A stretch of DNA of 64,000 bases from a virus. The position numbers were made by a program, and so were the translations under genes. Location of the stretch: positions 1 to 64,000 of the IMG/VR virus record IMGVR_UViG_3300046171_000185; one strand, 5' to 3'. The notes beneath the pieces are model-generated. The model was not told where the DNA came from. It did not search any database and was given only the letters and a program-made list of their open reading frames with translations. Below, in pieces: positions 25,001 through 34,814 of the stretch; within the stretch, counting starts at the first letter, position 1; each line of letters starts with the position of its first letter.

Positions 25001-26714
25001 AGTTGCAAATGTTACCATTGAGGATGGTGTCGCTATTGCAGCAACAATTACTGGTAATGGTGGAAATGGTTATCAGGTTGGTGACGTAGTTACTATTAGT
25101 GCTGCATCACCTTCACCATCATCTCCAGATCCAATTGGGTTAAGTGTCGGTACAAATGCAAGATTTACATTAACTGGTATTGGACTTACTTCACAATTAA
25201 TTATTGGTAATGTTCAAGGAGAATTTATTACTGGGGCCGCTGGAACTATTCGTTTCTTTGACAATAGTAATACTGAAAGAGAATTGAATAGTAGCAATGG
25301 TGGAGATGTGACAATTCCTTCAAATGGAATAGAATCTATTACTGATGGTTTGCATATTAAAGTCAACCATGTAAATCATGGAATGAATTTTGATGATAAC
25401 TTTGTAAGAATTTCGGGCATTCTGCCAGATATCAAACCCACAAAACTGACTGCAGAATATAGTAAATCATCTACAGATCCAATACCGGTAAGTAGTGGAA
25501 CTGGAGATAGATTCTCAACATTTGAAAACGCTAGTGTCTCTACGACTAATACTGGATTAATTCTTATTGGTGAAGAAATTATAGAATATACTAATACTAC
25601 TTCATCAACCATTAGTGGTAGTATTTCTAGAGGAGAAATTCCCAAAACATATCCAGTTGATACGCCGGTTTATAAGTATGAATTGGGAGGAGTAAGTCTT
25701 GCTAGAATTAATAAAACTCATGATTTAAGCGAAGTAACTATTACAAATCCAATAACTTTAGATTCTTATTACATAAAACTTGATATGTCCGAAAAATTTG
25801 GAACTATTGGGTCAGTTGATAATGCCGATAGATCCGTTGGAACACCATTACCTAAACTGTTTATCAGTGCATCCAGGTCTACGGGTGGAAGTAATGTGAA
25901 GGCTACTAAAAACATTCCATTCGAAATTATTAAACCATCAATACATAATACTACTGTGGAGGGAACTTCTTTATCTGGTCAGATAAGAACTGTTACCACA
26001 CAAAGTATAAGTGGAAATGAAATTCCTTATGTAAATGCGGGATTTGAAGATGTTGTTTTAAACACTAATAATTATCTTGATACTCCTAGAGCAATTTTCT
26101 CTAAGGTAAATGAAGATCGCAAATTGGATTCTATTGAAGGTAATAAATCTATGCAAATGAGACTTTTCCTTGGAACCACTAATTCTAAACTAAGTCCTCA
26201 AATTGAACTTCAAAGATGTAGTGTATATGCAACATCAAATAGAGTTAATTCTGAAGTTACCAATTATGCTACTGATCCTAGAGTAAATACTTTCTTTAAT
26301 GATCCCAGTGCATGTCAGTACATTTCCAAAGAAATAACTCTAGAGAATCCAGCAACATCATTAAAGATTTTTGCTGATACTCACATTCCAGCAGATTGTG
26401 ACGTTAGAGCATTCTATGCTATTAGTGCTAATCCAGGACTTGAACCAATATTTACTCCATTCCCAGGATATTTAAACCTTGATGTTAATGGATTGGTACT
26501 TAATGAAGAAAATAATGACGGAAGATCTGATTCTTTCGTAACACCCTCAACTAAGAGAGGATTTAGTCTTGAAGATACTGATTTTGTAGAACGTACATTT
26601 ACAGTTGACAATCTACAAACGTTTAGATCTTATAGAATCAAAATTGTAATGACTTCGACAAATCAAACATTAGTACCTCAAATGAAAAATCTTAGAGTAA
26701 TTGCTTTAGCATAA
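19029..26714 (+). CDS. Large DUF4815-type baseplate/fibre protein (~2,560 aa)
   Basis: The start MPQQTNLNVAPYFDDFD followed by PGYPVQARELTTLQSILQ is the N-terminal signature of the cyanophage DUF4815 structural protein. Three single-base insertions near 22,164 (T), 22,212 (C) and 22,614 (A) split the gene. The frames join through RPRVSEYAVAEGSRSPLEFLGRSF and then NGLNRFKSGFFVDNF. Several TGxTSGA-type repeats are present (TTITGQSSGVTAVV, MILTGETSGAEAEV). It follows gp8, where T4 has gp9 and gp10, so a role in attaching or forming fibres at the baseplate is likely. No adhesin tip is identifiable, and the function is inferred from position. Confidence 0.8.
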
Positions 26715-26715
26715 T

Positions 26716-26908
26716 ATGGAAATTTATACAGGTAAAAGGTCATCAGGATCTCGCAAGAGATCCCAAAACTAATACGGTGATTAATGTAAATAAAGTATCA
26801 TATGATCAATATGTTGCTAGTCGTGAGGCTAAGAATATGAAGAATCAAAAGATGCAGACAATTGAAGATGAAGTTGCTACTATTAAAGATGATATCAACG
26901 ATATCTAA
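26716..26908 (+). CDS. Small conserved cyanophage protein, one frameshift
   Basis: As sequenced, the frame from ATG 26716 closes early. Removing one T near 26,723 gives a continuous product of about 63 residues that runs IQVKGHQDLARDPKTNT, SYDQYVASREAK and TIEDEVATIKDDINDI. The C-terminal half is a short coiled coil. I recognise this as a common small cyanophage protein located between the baseplate and neck genes. Its start overlaps the previous stop region, so it is probably translated with that gene. Function unknown. Confidence 0.65.
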
Positions 26909-26931
26909 GTCGTTACTTAAGGAGTTATTAA

Positions 26932-27114
26932 ATGGATCCAGATAGTATAGAACTAAGTAATCTATCAAAGCAATTTGCTTACACTAAATTGGCATCACAG
27001 ATAGATAGTTGTGATGATCGTGACGAACTAAAGAATATTGCAAAATCTTTTTGCAAACTATATTATAAACAGCAAGAAACCATGAAACTCATAGGAATAA
27101 CTAATGGCGTCTAG
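26932..27114 (+). CDS. Small conserved cyanophage protein (60 aa)
   Basis: The ATG is preceded by AAGGAG at good spacing. The product (MDPDSIELSNLSKQFAY) is helical, with two cysteines (DSCDDRDEL, SFCKLYYKQQ). The end overlaps the start of the next gene by 11 bases. Homologues sit just upstream of gp13 in cyanophages. Function unknown. A role in virion assembly is suggested only by position. Confidence 0.75.
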   Translation: MDPDSIELSNLSKQFAYTKLASQIDSCDDRDELKNIAKSFCKLYYKQQETMKLIGITNGV

Positions 27115-27496
27115 TACAATTAATTTTGATCCAGATTCTGGAGTTCCTTATGGCGCAAATTTGACCATTTATAGTGGGACAGATTTTACTCAAACATTTA
27201 ATGTTAAGAGTACTTCAAATAGTGCTTTCAATTTTACAAGTTACTCTGGAGCAGGAAAGTTATCCAAATCTATTGGTATTGGAGCATCAACTGGTAGTGA
27301 TAATTACACTACCTTTACAGTTGGTATAACAAGTGCTTTAGATGGCGTGTTACAGGTTTCTCTAACAGATACTCAAACTAAGGCATTAGATCAAGGTAGA
27401 TATATGTATGATGTTTTGGTTACTGTGGGATCAACAACGTATCCTTTAGTAAATGGTAATGTTTATGTATATAATACTGTCACGCAAAGAACCTAA
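27104..27496 (+). CDS. Probable small virion structural protein (130 aa)
   Basis: The product has an N-terminal beta-rich segment (GANLTIYSGTDFTQTFNV) and ends in VNGNVYVYNTVTQRT. The composition, rich in Ser, Thr and Gly, matches tail or fibre accessory proteins. It overlaps the preceding gene by 11 bases and precedes gp13 by 25 bases, so it is co-translated with the neck genes. I see resemblance to other cyanophage proteins at this location, but no named domain. Confidence 0.65.
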   Translation: MASSTINFDPDSGVPYGANLTIYSGTDFTQTFNVKSTSNSAFNFTSYSGAGKLSKSIGIGASTGSDNYTTFTVGITSALDGVLQVSLTDTQTKALDQGRYMYDVLVTVGSTTYPLVNGNVYVYNTVTQRT

Positions 27497-27521
27497 ATAC
27501 ACATAGGAAACTAGAGAATAA

Positions 27522-28367
27522 ATGGCTCAACCAGCAAGTAGAACAGATCTAGTTAATTACTGTAAGAGGCAACTAGGTGCTCCTGTATTGGAGATTAACG
27601 TTGCCGATGAGCAGATTGATGACTTGGTTGATGATGCCCTCCAGTTGTTCCAGGAACGCGACTATGATGGGACAACTAACACGTTCCTGAAGTATAAGAT
27701 AACCCAGGCAGATATTGATAGGGGAAGAGGTAGAGGTGGAAGCAATCCAATCGGTATTGTAACTACAAGTGCAAGTTCTACAATCGATGGTCAGTCGGTA
27801 TCTTTTTCTTTTGAAGAGAATAGCAACTACTTACAAGTTCCTCCAGAAGTTTTAGGTGTAACAAAGATATATCACTTTAATGGTTCTAATACAACCACCA
27901 ACAACATGTTCAGTATTAAATATCAGTTGTTCTTGAATGATATTTACTACTTTGGTTCAACAGAAATTTTAACCTATGCAATGACAAAAAGATATCTTGA
28001 GGATATCGACTTTGCATTAACAACACAAAAGCAAATTAGATTTAATATTAGATCAGATAGACTTTACTTAGATATTGATTGGGCAAGCGTCAGTGTGGAT
28101 GATTATCTAGTTATTGATTGCTATAGATTACTTAATCCCAATGATTTTCCAAGAGTTTATAATGATAGTTTTCTAAAGCGTTATCTGACAGCATTGATTA
28201 AGAGACAGTGGGGACAAAATCTAATTAAGTTCCAGGGAGTTAAACTTCCAGGTGGTATTGAACTGAATGGCAGACAAATATATGATGATGCAGAAAGAGA
28301 ACTAGATAAGATTAGAGAGGTGATGTCAAACACTTATGAACTTCCACCTCTTGATATGATAGGCTGA
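27522..28367 (+). CDS. 13: Neck protein gp13
   Basis: This is the head-completion/neck protein gp13, which with gp14 closes the portal after packaging and forms the tail attachment site. The 281-residue product (T4 gp13: 309) has the cyanophage landmarks DLVNYCKRQLGAPVLEINV, DLVDDALQLFQERDYDG, and the C-terminal YLTALIKRQWGQNL followed by DDAERELDKIREVM. The frame is intact. The stop overlaps the gp14 start (TGATG at 28365-28369), which implies coupled translation of the two partners. Confidence 0.95.
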   Translation: MAQPASRTDLVNYCKRQLGAPVLEINVADEQIDDLVDDALQLFQERDYDGTTNTFLKYKITQADIDRGRGRGGSNPIGIVTTSASSTIDGQSVSFSFEENSNYLQVPPEVLGVTKIYHFNGSNTTTNNMFSIKYQLFLNDIYYFGSTEILTYAMTKRYLEDIDFALTTQKQIRFNIRSDRLYLDIDWASVSVDDYLVIDCYRLLNPNDFPRVYNDSFLKRYLTALIKRQWGQNLIKFQGVKLPGGIELNGRQIYDDAERELDKIREVMSNTYELPPLDMIG

Positions 28368-30928
28368 TGTTAAATCCGTTTTTTACTCAAGGCACTTCTT
28401 CTGAACAAAATCTTGTTCAGGATCTGATCAACGAACAGTTGAGGATGTATGGTGTTGACATATATTACATCCCAAGAAAATACATGACAGAAAAAACTGT
28501 CATTAGAGAAGTTGTTCAATCTAAATTTGATGAAGCTCTACCTATAGAAGCATATGTAGATAATTACGATGCATATTCTGGAGCAGGAGATGTATTATCT
28601 AAGTTTGGTATTGAGTCAAAAGATGAAGTACGATTAATTATATCGAGAGAAAGATATGAAAACTATATTACTCCATTAATTCAAGGAAAATCAAATATAA
28701 AACTTTCAACTCGACCTAAGGGTGGAGACTTAATTTGGTTTCCTTTAGATGACCGTCTTTATGAAATTAAAGATATTGAGTATGCAAAACCATACTATCA
28801 ATTGCAAAGTCTTTATGTATATGAATTATATTGCGAACTCTTTAGATATCAAGATGAGGTCATTGCAACAGGAGTCGAAGATATTGATAATGAATTACTA
28901 GGTGACGAGTCTGATGGTCTTACCGATGATGGCATTAGTACTATTCAGGGTGTCACTCAAACACTTACCATGGTTGGAGATGCAGTGAGTGCATCTGCAG
29001 TTTCTGGAATTGTACTTGGTGGTGTAAGAAAGTTCACTGTCACTAATAGAGGCGGTGGATATGGAATGATTCCTACTGTTAGCGTATCTTCCGCACCATC
29101 AGGAGGAATAACAGCAGTTGGTATTGCATCAATGATTGGTGGAATAAATGTTTGTAATCTTAATGCAAATCCAAGACTTCAATCAGTTCAGAGAGTTGAT
29201 CTTGTAAACGCTGGAGCAGGGTATACAAATGCACCATCAGTAACCTTCAGAACAACTGATGGAACTGGCACTGGTGCTGCTGCAACTGCGACTCTTACTG
29301 AAATAGGTGGTGTTGGCATAGTAACACTATCAAATGCTGGTGGAGGATTTGTTACACCGCCAACGGTAACATTCTCAAATCCAAAGCATGTTGGAGCAGC
29401 AGCGACTGCAACTTTAGATTTCCCAGTAGTTGGTGGAGGTGTAAGTGTAACTTCTGCAACTATTAGTGTTGGTGCAACTGCATACTTGTTCCCTGGTGGA
29501 ACAACTGGTGGCGTATTCTATAAGGAAGCACCAGCAGTTACCTTCTCCTTACCAACAGGAACTGGAAACGAGGCACAAGCAACAGCAACTCTCGATAATA
29601 TCAACCTAACTGGGGGAACAATAGAAACACTTGGATTAACCACTGAAGGTAAATTCTATACCAGTGTCCCAACAGTAACAATCCCACATCCAGGAACAAG
29701 TTTTGCAGCTGCAACAATAGGTATTGCTGGTTCATCTGTAAATCCAAGTTCTGTCGCATTTAGTACTACTGGTAGAGCATATACTACTGCACCTACTGTT
29801 GCAATCTCTACATCTGGAGTAATGGATGCACCAACTCAAGTTGCTGTTGGTATTGCGACAATTCATCCAATAACTGGTATTATTACGGCAGTATCCTTCA
29901 ATACCTCCGATTCTTGGGCAACAGGAACAGGGGCGACAATTGGTGCTGGATATACAGTGGCACCTAGTATTTCTTTCTCTGGAAGTCCATCACCAGTACA
30001 AGCAACTGCTAGCGTTACTGTGTCCATTGCAGGCACTGTAAGCACCATTAGTATTGGTAATAGTGGATTTGGTTATATCTCTGTTCCAACTGTTTCTATT
30101 GCATCTCCTGGAGGAGCAAATGAAGCGTTTAGAGCACTTGGTATTGCAACAATTAGATTTAATTCCGTTCAAACTCAAGGAACGATTGGTATAGGATCTA
30201 CAACTATTACAGGTATTACTACAACAAATATTCTTGTTGGAGATAGAGTAAGACTTGGTGTTGGATATAGCGATCTGTACAACTTTATACCAACAGATAC
30301 ATTTGTCACATCTATTGGATCAAGCACTGTTTCTATAAATCAAGATCCAACGAATGTAGGAATTGCAACATCAGTATTTGAGTTTGGTATTGATAAGTGT
30401 GGTATTGTTACTGGTATTGCAGTCACCTTTGGTGGTGGCGGATACTTAACACCTCCTGTAGTTTCTATATCTAACACTGTGGGAGATAAGAACTATGTCG
30501 ATCAAGTTGTTGGTGTCGCAAGTGCTACAGCACTATCTGTTATTAGTGCAGCAGGTACAATTACAAGTATCAACATTACCGATAGTGGAAACAAATACAT
30601 ACTTCCACCAGATATCACTATTTCGGAACCATCTTCGACTTCCAGTGGAGACTTTGAATTTAATGAAATCATTACTGGATCTACAACTGGAGTAACTGCA
30701 AGAGTAAGATCATGGAACTCCACAACTAATGTACTTGAAATTTCTTCCGTCTCTGGTTCATTCTCGCTAGGAGAGACTCTTACTGGATCAACTTCAGGTG
30801 CAACCAGAGTTCTGAGATTGATCGATAAGACTGTTAATAATGACCCATATGCAGATAACTTTGATATAGAAACTGAAGCAGATGCTATTCTTGACTTCAC
30901 TGAGCAGAACCCATTTGGGATGCCCTAA
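28367..30928 (+). CDS. 14: Neck protein gp14 with a large Gly-rich insertion
   Basis: The first ~190 residues are gp14 (MLNPFFTQGTSSEQNLVQ, VDIYYIPRKYM, TRPKGGDLIWFPLDDRLYEI, YVYELYCELFRYQDE), and the last 30 residues are the conserved end (IETEADAILDFTEQNPFGM). Between them, about residues 215-760, lies a beta-repeat insertion with many copies of GGGYxxxPTVSV / GAGYTNAPSVTF followed by GxxAxATAT. T4 gp14 has 256 residues, and this one has 853. The frame is intact through the whole insertion. The repeats probably decorate the neck, in place of or together with whiskers. The neighbours are gp13 (coupled start) and gp15. Confidence 0.92.
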   Translation: MLNPFFTQGTSSEQNLVQDLINEQLRMYGVDIYYIPRKYMTEKTVIREVVQSKFDEALPIEAYVDNYDAYSGAGDVLSKFGIESKDEVRLIISRERYENYITPLIQGKSNIKLSTRPKGGDLIWFPLDDRLYEIKDIEYAKPYYQLQSLYVYELYCELFRYQDEVIATGVEDIDNELLGDESDGLTDDGISTIQGVTQTLTMVGDAVSASAVSGIVLGGVRKFTVTNRGGGYGMIPTVSVSSAPSGGITAVGIASMIGGINVCNLNANPRLQSVQRVDLVNAGAGYTNAPSVTFRTTDGTGTGAAATATLTEIGGVGIVTLSNAGGGFVTPPTVTFSNPKHVGAAATATLDFPVVGGGVSVTSATISVGATAYLFPGGTTGGVFYKEAPAVTFSLPTGTGNEAQATATLDNINLTGGTIETLGLTTEGKFYTSVPTVTIPHPGTSFAAATIGIAGSSVNPSSVAFSTTGRAYTTAPTVAISTSGVMDAPTQVAVGIATIHPITGIITAVSFNTSDSWATGTGATIGAGYTVAPSISFSGSPSPVQATASVTVSIAGTVSTISIGNSGFGYISVPTVSIASPGGANEAFRALGIATIRFNSVQTQGTIGIGSTTITGITTTNILVGDRVRLGVGYSDLYNFIPTDTFVTSIGSSTVSINQDPTNVGIATSVFEFGIDKCGIVTGIAVTFGGGGYLTPPVVSISNTVGDKNYVDQVVGVASATALSVISAAGTITSINITDSGNKYILPPDITISEPSSTSSGDFEFNEIITGSTTGVTARVRSWNSTTNVLEISSVSGSFSLGETLTGSTSGATRVLRLIDKTVNNDPYADNFDIETEADAILDFTEQNPFGMP

Positions 30929-30966
30929 ATAATTTTATTGCTGATCAGTAAACTAAGGTTTAAATC

Positions 30967-31986
30967 ATGTTTGAATACTTTTACAACGAGATTCTGAGGA
31001 GAACCATTATTGGTTTTGGAACTCTATTTAATTCAATGGAGATTCAGCAGGAAGGTTCTGTTGTAAGAGTTCCTTTGGCATATGGACCTACCCAAAAATT
31101 CTTAGCAAGAATTGAGCAATCTCCAGATCTCAACAAACCAATGGCAATTACATTGCCAAGGATGTCTTTTGAATTTACTGGATTAACTTATGACCCAAGT
31201 AGGAAAGTAACTACAACTCAGACATTTATAGCAAAAGACAAAGATGATGGAACTGAGACTCGTAAGTCATATATGCCAGTTCCATATAATATGCAATTCG
31301 AATTAAGCATCTTTACTAAGTTAAATGATGATGCTCTTCAACTTGTAGAACAAATTTTACCATATTTTCAACCAGCATATAATCTTTCTATTGAACTAGT
31401 TGATCAAATAAGAGAAAAAAGAGATATACCCATTGTACTAGAAAGTGTTACAATGCAAGATGATTATGAAGGTGATTTTACTACAAGAAGAGCTTTATAT
31501 TATACTTTAAGATTTACTGCAAAGACATATCTATTTGGACCTACTTCTACAGCTTCTAAAGATATTATCAAGAGAGCAACTGTCAGTTACCTTTCAGGTT
31601 CGGATACAACAAATTCAAGAAGGGAACTTACTTATTCTGCAACTGCAAGAGCACTTAAGTCCTATACTGATAATGTTGTTACTACATTAGCACAAGATAT
31701 TACGGCAACGACAAAAACATTTGAAGTTGCCGATGCTGCTGGAATCAAAACCGACAAATATATCTTTATTGGAGATGAAGAATTATTTGTAAGATCTAAA
31801 ACTGGTAATAAAATTACCGTTGATAGGGGAAGAGATAATACAAAAGCAGAAAAACATGTATCTGGAGCAGATGTTAAGGGTATTGATTATACGACAACAA
31901 CCCTACCAAGTATTGGAACTATTGGTGCAGATAGTGCTCTAATTGAAGAAGGTGATGATTTTGGATTTGATGGTGGATTTGTATGA
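30967..31986 (+). CDS. 15: Tail sheath stabiliser and completion protein gp15
   Basis: gp15 caps the assembled tail and joins it to the neck. Landmarks are MFEYFYNEILRRTIIGFG, PYNMQFELSIFTKLNDDALQ, VEQILPYFQPAYNLSI and RALYYTLRFTAKTYLFGP. At 339 residues it is longer than T4 gp15 (272). The extra C-terminal part (about 240-339) contains GIKTDKYIFIGDEELFV and TVDRGRDNTKAEKH, a small domain that also appears in the large baseplate proteins as VRRGWMGT. The frame is intact. The stop overlaps the start of gp16 by four bases. Confidence 0.93.
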   Translation: MFEYFYNEILRRTIIGFGTLFNSMEIQQEGSVVRVPLAYGPTQKFLARIEQSPDLNKPMAITLPRMSFEFTGLTYDPSRKVTTTQTFIAKDKDDGTETRKSYMPVPYNMQFELSIFTKLNDDALQLVEQILPYFQPAYNLSIELVDQIREKRDIPIVLESVTMQDDYEGDFTTRRALYYTLRFTAKTYLFGPTSTASKDIIKRATVSYLSGSDTTNSRRELTYSATARALKSYTDNVVTTLAQDITATTKTFEVADAAGIKTDKYIFIGDEELFVRSKTGNKITVDRGRDNTKAEKHVSGADVKGIDYTTTTLPSIGTIGADSALIEEGDDFGFDGGFV

Positions 31987-32411
31987 AGTCCGCTAGTAAA
32001 TTTGAAGATTTAAACGATACGTTTAATGTAGTTGATGATGTTGTTGAAACGGAAGTTGTTAAGCAATCACCAAAAGAAGTAGTAAAACCAACTATTGATG
32101 ATGTCAAAAAAGACTATGACTATACAAGAGGAAACTTGTATTCTATTATTGAAAAGGGGCAAGAGGCACTCAATGGTGTTTTAGAACTTGCACAGGAAAG
32201 TGAGATGCCAAGAGCATATGAAGTTGCAGGACAATTAATTAAGAACGTTGCGGATGCAACTGATAAATTATTAGATCTTCAGAAAAAACTGAAAGATGTT
32301 GAGGAAGAAAAACAAAAAGGACCATCTACAGTCAATAATGCACTTTTTGTTGGTTCAACTGCGGACTTAGCAAAAATGCTCAAGAGCGGATTAAAAGAGG
32401 ACAATAAATAA
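31983..32411 (+). CDS. 16: Terminase small subunit gp16
   Basis: gp16 recognises the concatemeric DNA and regulates the gp17 motor. The product (142 residues, T4 gp16 164) shows the family core YDYTRGNLYSIIEKGQEAL, ELAQESEMPRAYEVAGQLI and LLDLQKKLKDVEEEK, an antiparallel helical hairpin. The N-terminal 30 residues are acidic and probably disordered. The start overlaps the end of gp15 (ATGA), and the stop overlaps a late promoter-like AATAAATA. Unusually, gp16 is separated from gp17 by three genes. Confidence 0.93.
   Translation: MKSASKFEDLNDTFNVVDDVVETEVVKQSPKEVVKPTIDDVKKDYDYTRGNLYSIIEKGQEALNGVLELAQESEMPRAYEVAGQLIKNVADATDKLLDLQKKLKDVEEEKQKGPSTVNNALFVGSTADLAKMLKSGLKEDNK
32403..32410 (+). promoter_or_regulatory. 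Late promoter variant AATAAATA overlapping the gp16 stop
   Basis: The octamer includes the first bases of the gp16 TAA (32409-32411) and lies 26 bases before the GTG start of the fibre gene. AGGAG follows at 32420-32424. Confidence 0.5.
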
Positions 32412-32435
32412 TAAAATACAGGAGATATATTAAAA

Positions 32436-34785
32436 GTGGCATTAAAGAAGCCTTCAGATTTTTTTGGAAATAATAAAAAGACTCCTCTTGATGAAGTAAA
32501 AGAGGAGTATAGTGCTGCGTCTCCAGAAAAAATTGAACAGGTTTCAGAAGCATTTAATACTTTTAAATCTAATCTAAACCATATTCAATCATTATCTGAT
32601 TTTACTTCTACCTTTGATAGTTTTAAAGAAAACTTAGAGAAAGTAGAAAACGTATCCAGTGAAATTATCACCATTAAAGGTGAAATAAGGAATTTAATCA
32701 AACAAGAAGATTTGGATAGTGCCATGATGGCACAACTTCTTTTTGTAGAAGAATCAATATCAAAGATTGAATCTAAGATCTCCTCTATCAACGGCGAAAC
32801 AGTTGATCAGATCAAAAAAGATTTCAAAGGTCTGTCAACTTCTGTTGAAGGATTTCTTAGTATTGATGTACCAAAGTACAAGAAACTAATCTCAGAGTCT
32901 GAGGTTAGAACTGATGATAGATTTGGACAGTTTAAAGAAAAGGTAGAAGAAAATTTAGATACTATTAGAGCAGATGTAAACCAAGAAGTTACAACTGCGT
33001 TATCGGAGGTTGAGTCTCTTAATCAAAATACAATCAACACTGTCAGGGAGGAGTTTAAAGAAACCGCCAAAGACCTCAACAAAAATGTAAACAATTTAGT
33101 AGAAACTGAGTTTCCAAAATATAAAAAGTTTTTTACTGAAACAGAGTTAAAAACTGAAAAAACAATCAAGAACGCAATAGATTCTTACAAAAGAACTATT
33201 GAAAGTCTTAATGCAAAAGTAAAGGTATTTACAGAAACTGAGATACCCAAGTATAACAATCTTTTAATTGAAACTAAACTCAAATCTGAAGAAGAAGTAA
33301 AGCAACTGGAAGAGGAAGTTCTTTCAAAAGTAAATTCTCTTTCGGAAAAAGTTGATTTTATTTCCGGCGATGTAACTGAGAAGACTGCTGAAAAGATAGA
33401 AGAACTTCAGACAGTAATTGATGAATATAAGGAAGAAATTGATTCTATTTCTAAAACATATCAAAATCTCTATAAAGATTTTAAAAAGAGAGAGATTAGT
33501 GAAAATGAAAAACTAGAGAGTTATTCAAAAGACATTGAAAAGTATTACAAGAGATTTAATTTCTTAGAAGAGACTGTTCATGAAGATCTGAGAGAAATTC
33601 AAAGTGATTTAGTTACATCAAACGAAAATTATCACGCAAGTCTTAGAACTGAAGTACGTAAGTTTAGAGACAAAATTTCTGACCAGATGAAAGGTCTTGA
33701 GGTAGATCTTGTTGTCAATGAAAAGCATGTTAATAAACAGAATGAAACTATTGAGAATATTCGAGAAGAAATAAAGGACGTTTTTGATAAACTTCAGTTA
33801 GATGAATTAGAGAAAAAAAATAAAGAATTAGTTGATAAAATAAACCTTATTGAAGAAAAGATAACAGACTTCAATGAGAAAAAACTTTTAAAAGAGGACA
33901 ATCCAACCCTACCAGGAGATCCGTCTACAAATAATTCGGGAGATCCATTAACTCCCCTAAATCAAAAGTTCGCGACACTTGATGATCTTCAAAATCATTA
34001 CAGAACATTCATTAATAGAATTCAACAACAAATTGCTACCATTGGTGGCGGTGGTGCTGGGTTTATTAAAGATCTTAGACGATGTAACATTTGATCAGAC
34101 TACAGGTCAAGGTAAACTCCTCATTTACAATGGTTCTAAATGGGTAGGTATTGCCAGTACAGCAGTCGGTGGTGGCGCTGCATCCGAATTAGCAGAAGAT
34201 GCGACAGGAACTAATTTAACATTAAGTGGCAACTTAAATGTCACTGGTGATATTGTATATGATGAAGCAAATGCTAGAAATTGGAATGTAAGTGGAGTAG
34301 CAACTGCAACCAAATTACATGTTGGTGTTGATACTGGTTTTTATAATGAAGATCTAGTTGTAAATGGTGATGCCAGAGTAACTGGAATTCTTACTGTTGG
34401 AGAAGGATCAATTACTCTTGATCCAAATGCCAAAAAGATTTCTGGTGTAGATGAGATAATCATTGGAACTGCAACAACCGTAAGAATTCATCAGGATACT
34501 TCAGGAGAGGTTGTATTTAGTGATAGAGATGGTAAACAATCATCTGTTGGAATTGGTACAACAGTTTCTATCAATACAACTGGTATTGTTACTGCTGCTA
34601 CTTTAAAAGCAACAACTGCTTTCTATCCACCAATTTATACAACAACACAAAGAGATGCTGGTTCATTTGATGAGGGTGCGATAATTTTTAATACCACATC
34701 TAAGAAAATGGAGTTCTATGATGGAACTAATTGGCAGTCACTGCCTGGAATGACACTTGGTCTTACTGTGGCACTTGATGGTTGA
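32436..34785 (+). CDS. Coiled-coil fibre-like virion protein (~782 aa), one frameshift
   Basis: The start is GTG 32436 behind AGGAG. About 470 residues are predicted coiled coil, broken by a repeated IPKYKKLI / FPKYKKFF / IPKYNNLL motif at regular spacing. A Gly-rich hinge (GGGGAGFIKDL) follows, then beta-rich fibre repeats (NLNVTGDIVYDE, VNGDARVTGILTVG), and finally a tip-like domain (FNTTSKKMEFYDGTNWQSLPG). An extra A at 34,077 breaks the frame in the hinge; the product continues as LDDVTFDQTTG. The layout resembles a trimeric collar or whisker fibre, but it lies between the two terminase genes. The whisker role is inference. Confidence 0.75.
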
Positions 34786-34791
34786 TAAATA
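34784..34791 (+). promoter_or_regulatory. Late promoter variant GATAAATA
   Basis: It overlaps the stop of the fibre gene (TGATAAATA) in the context GTTGATAAATAA, the same as before gp25. It is followed by the short palindrome GAGTAATTACTC and TTTT (34797-34812), which could be a weak terminator. The next start is at 34815. Confidence 0.45.
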
Positions 34792-34814
34792 ATAACGAGT
34801 AATTACTCTTTTGA

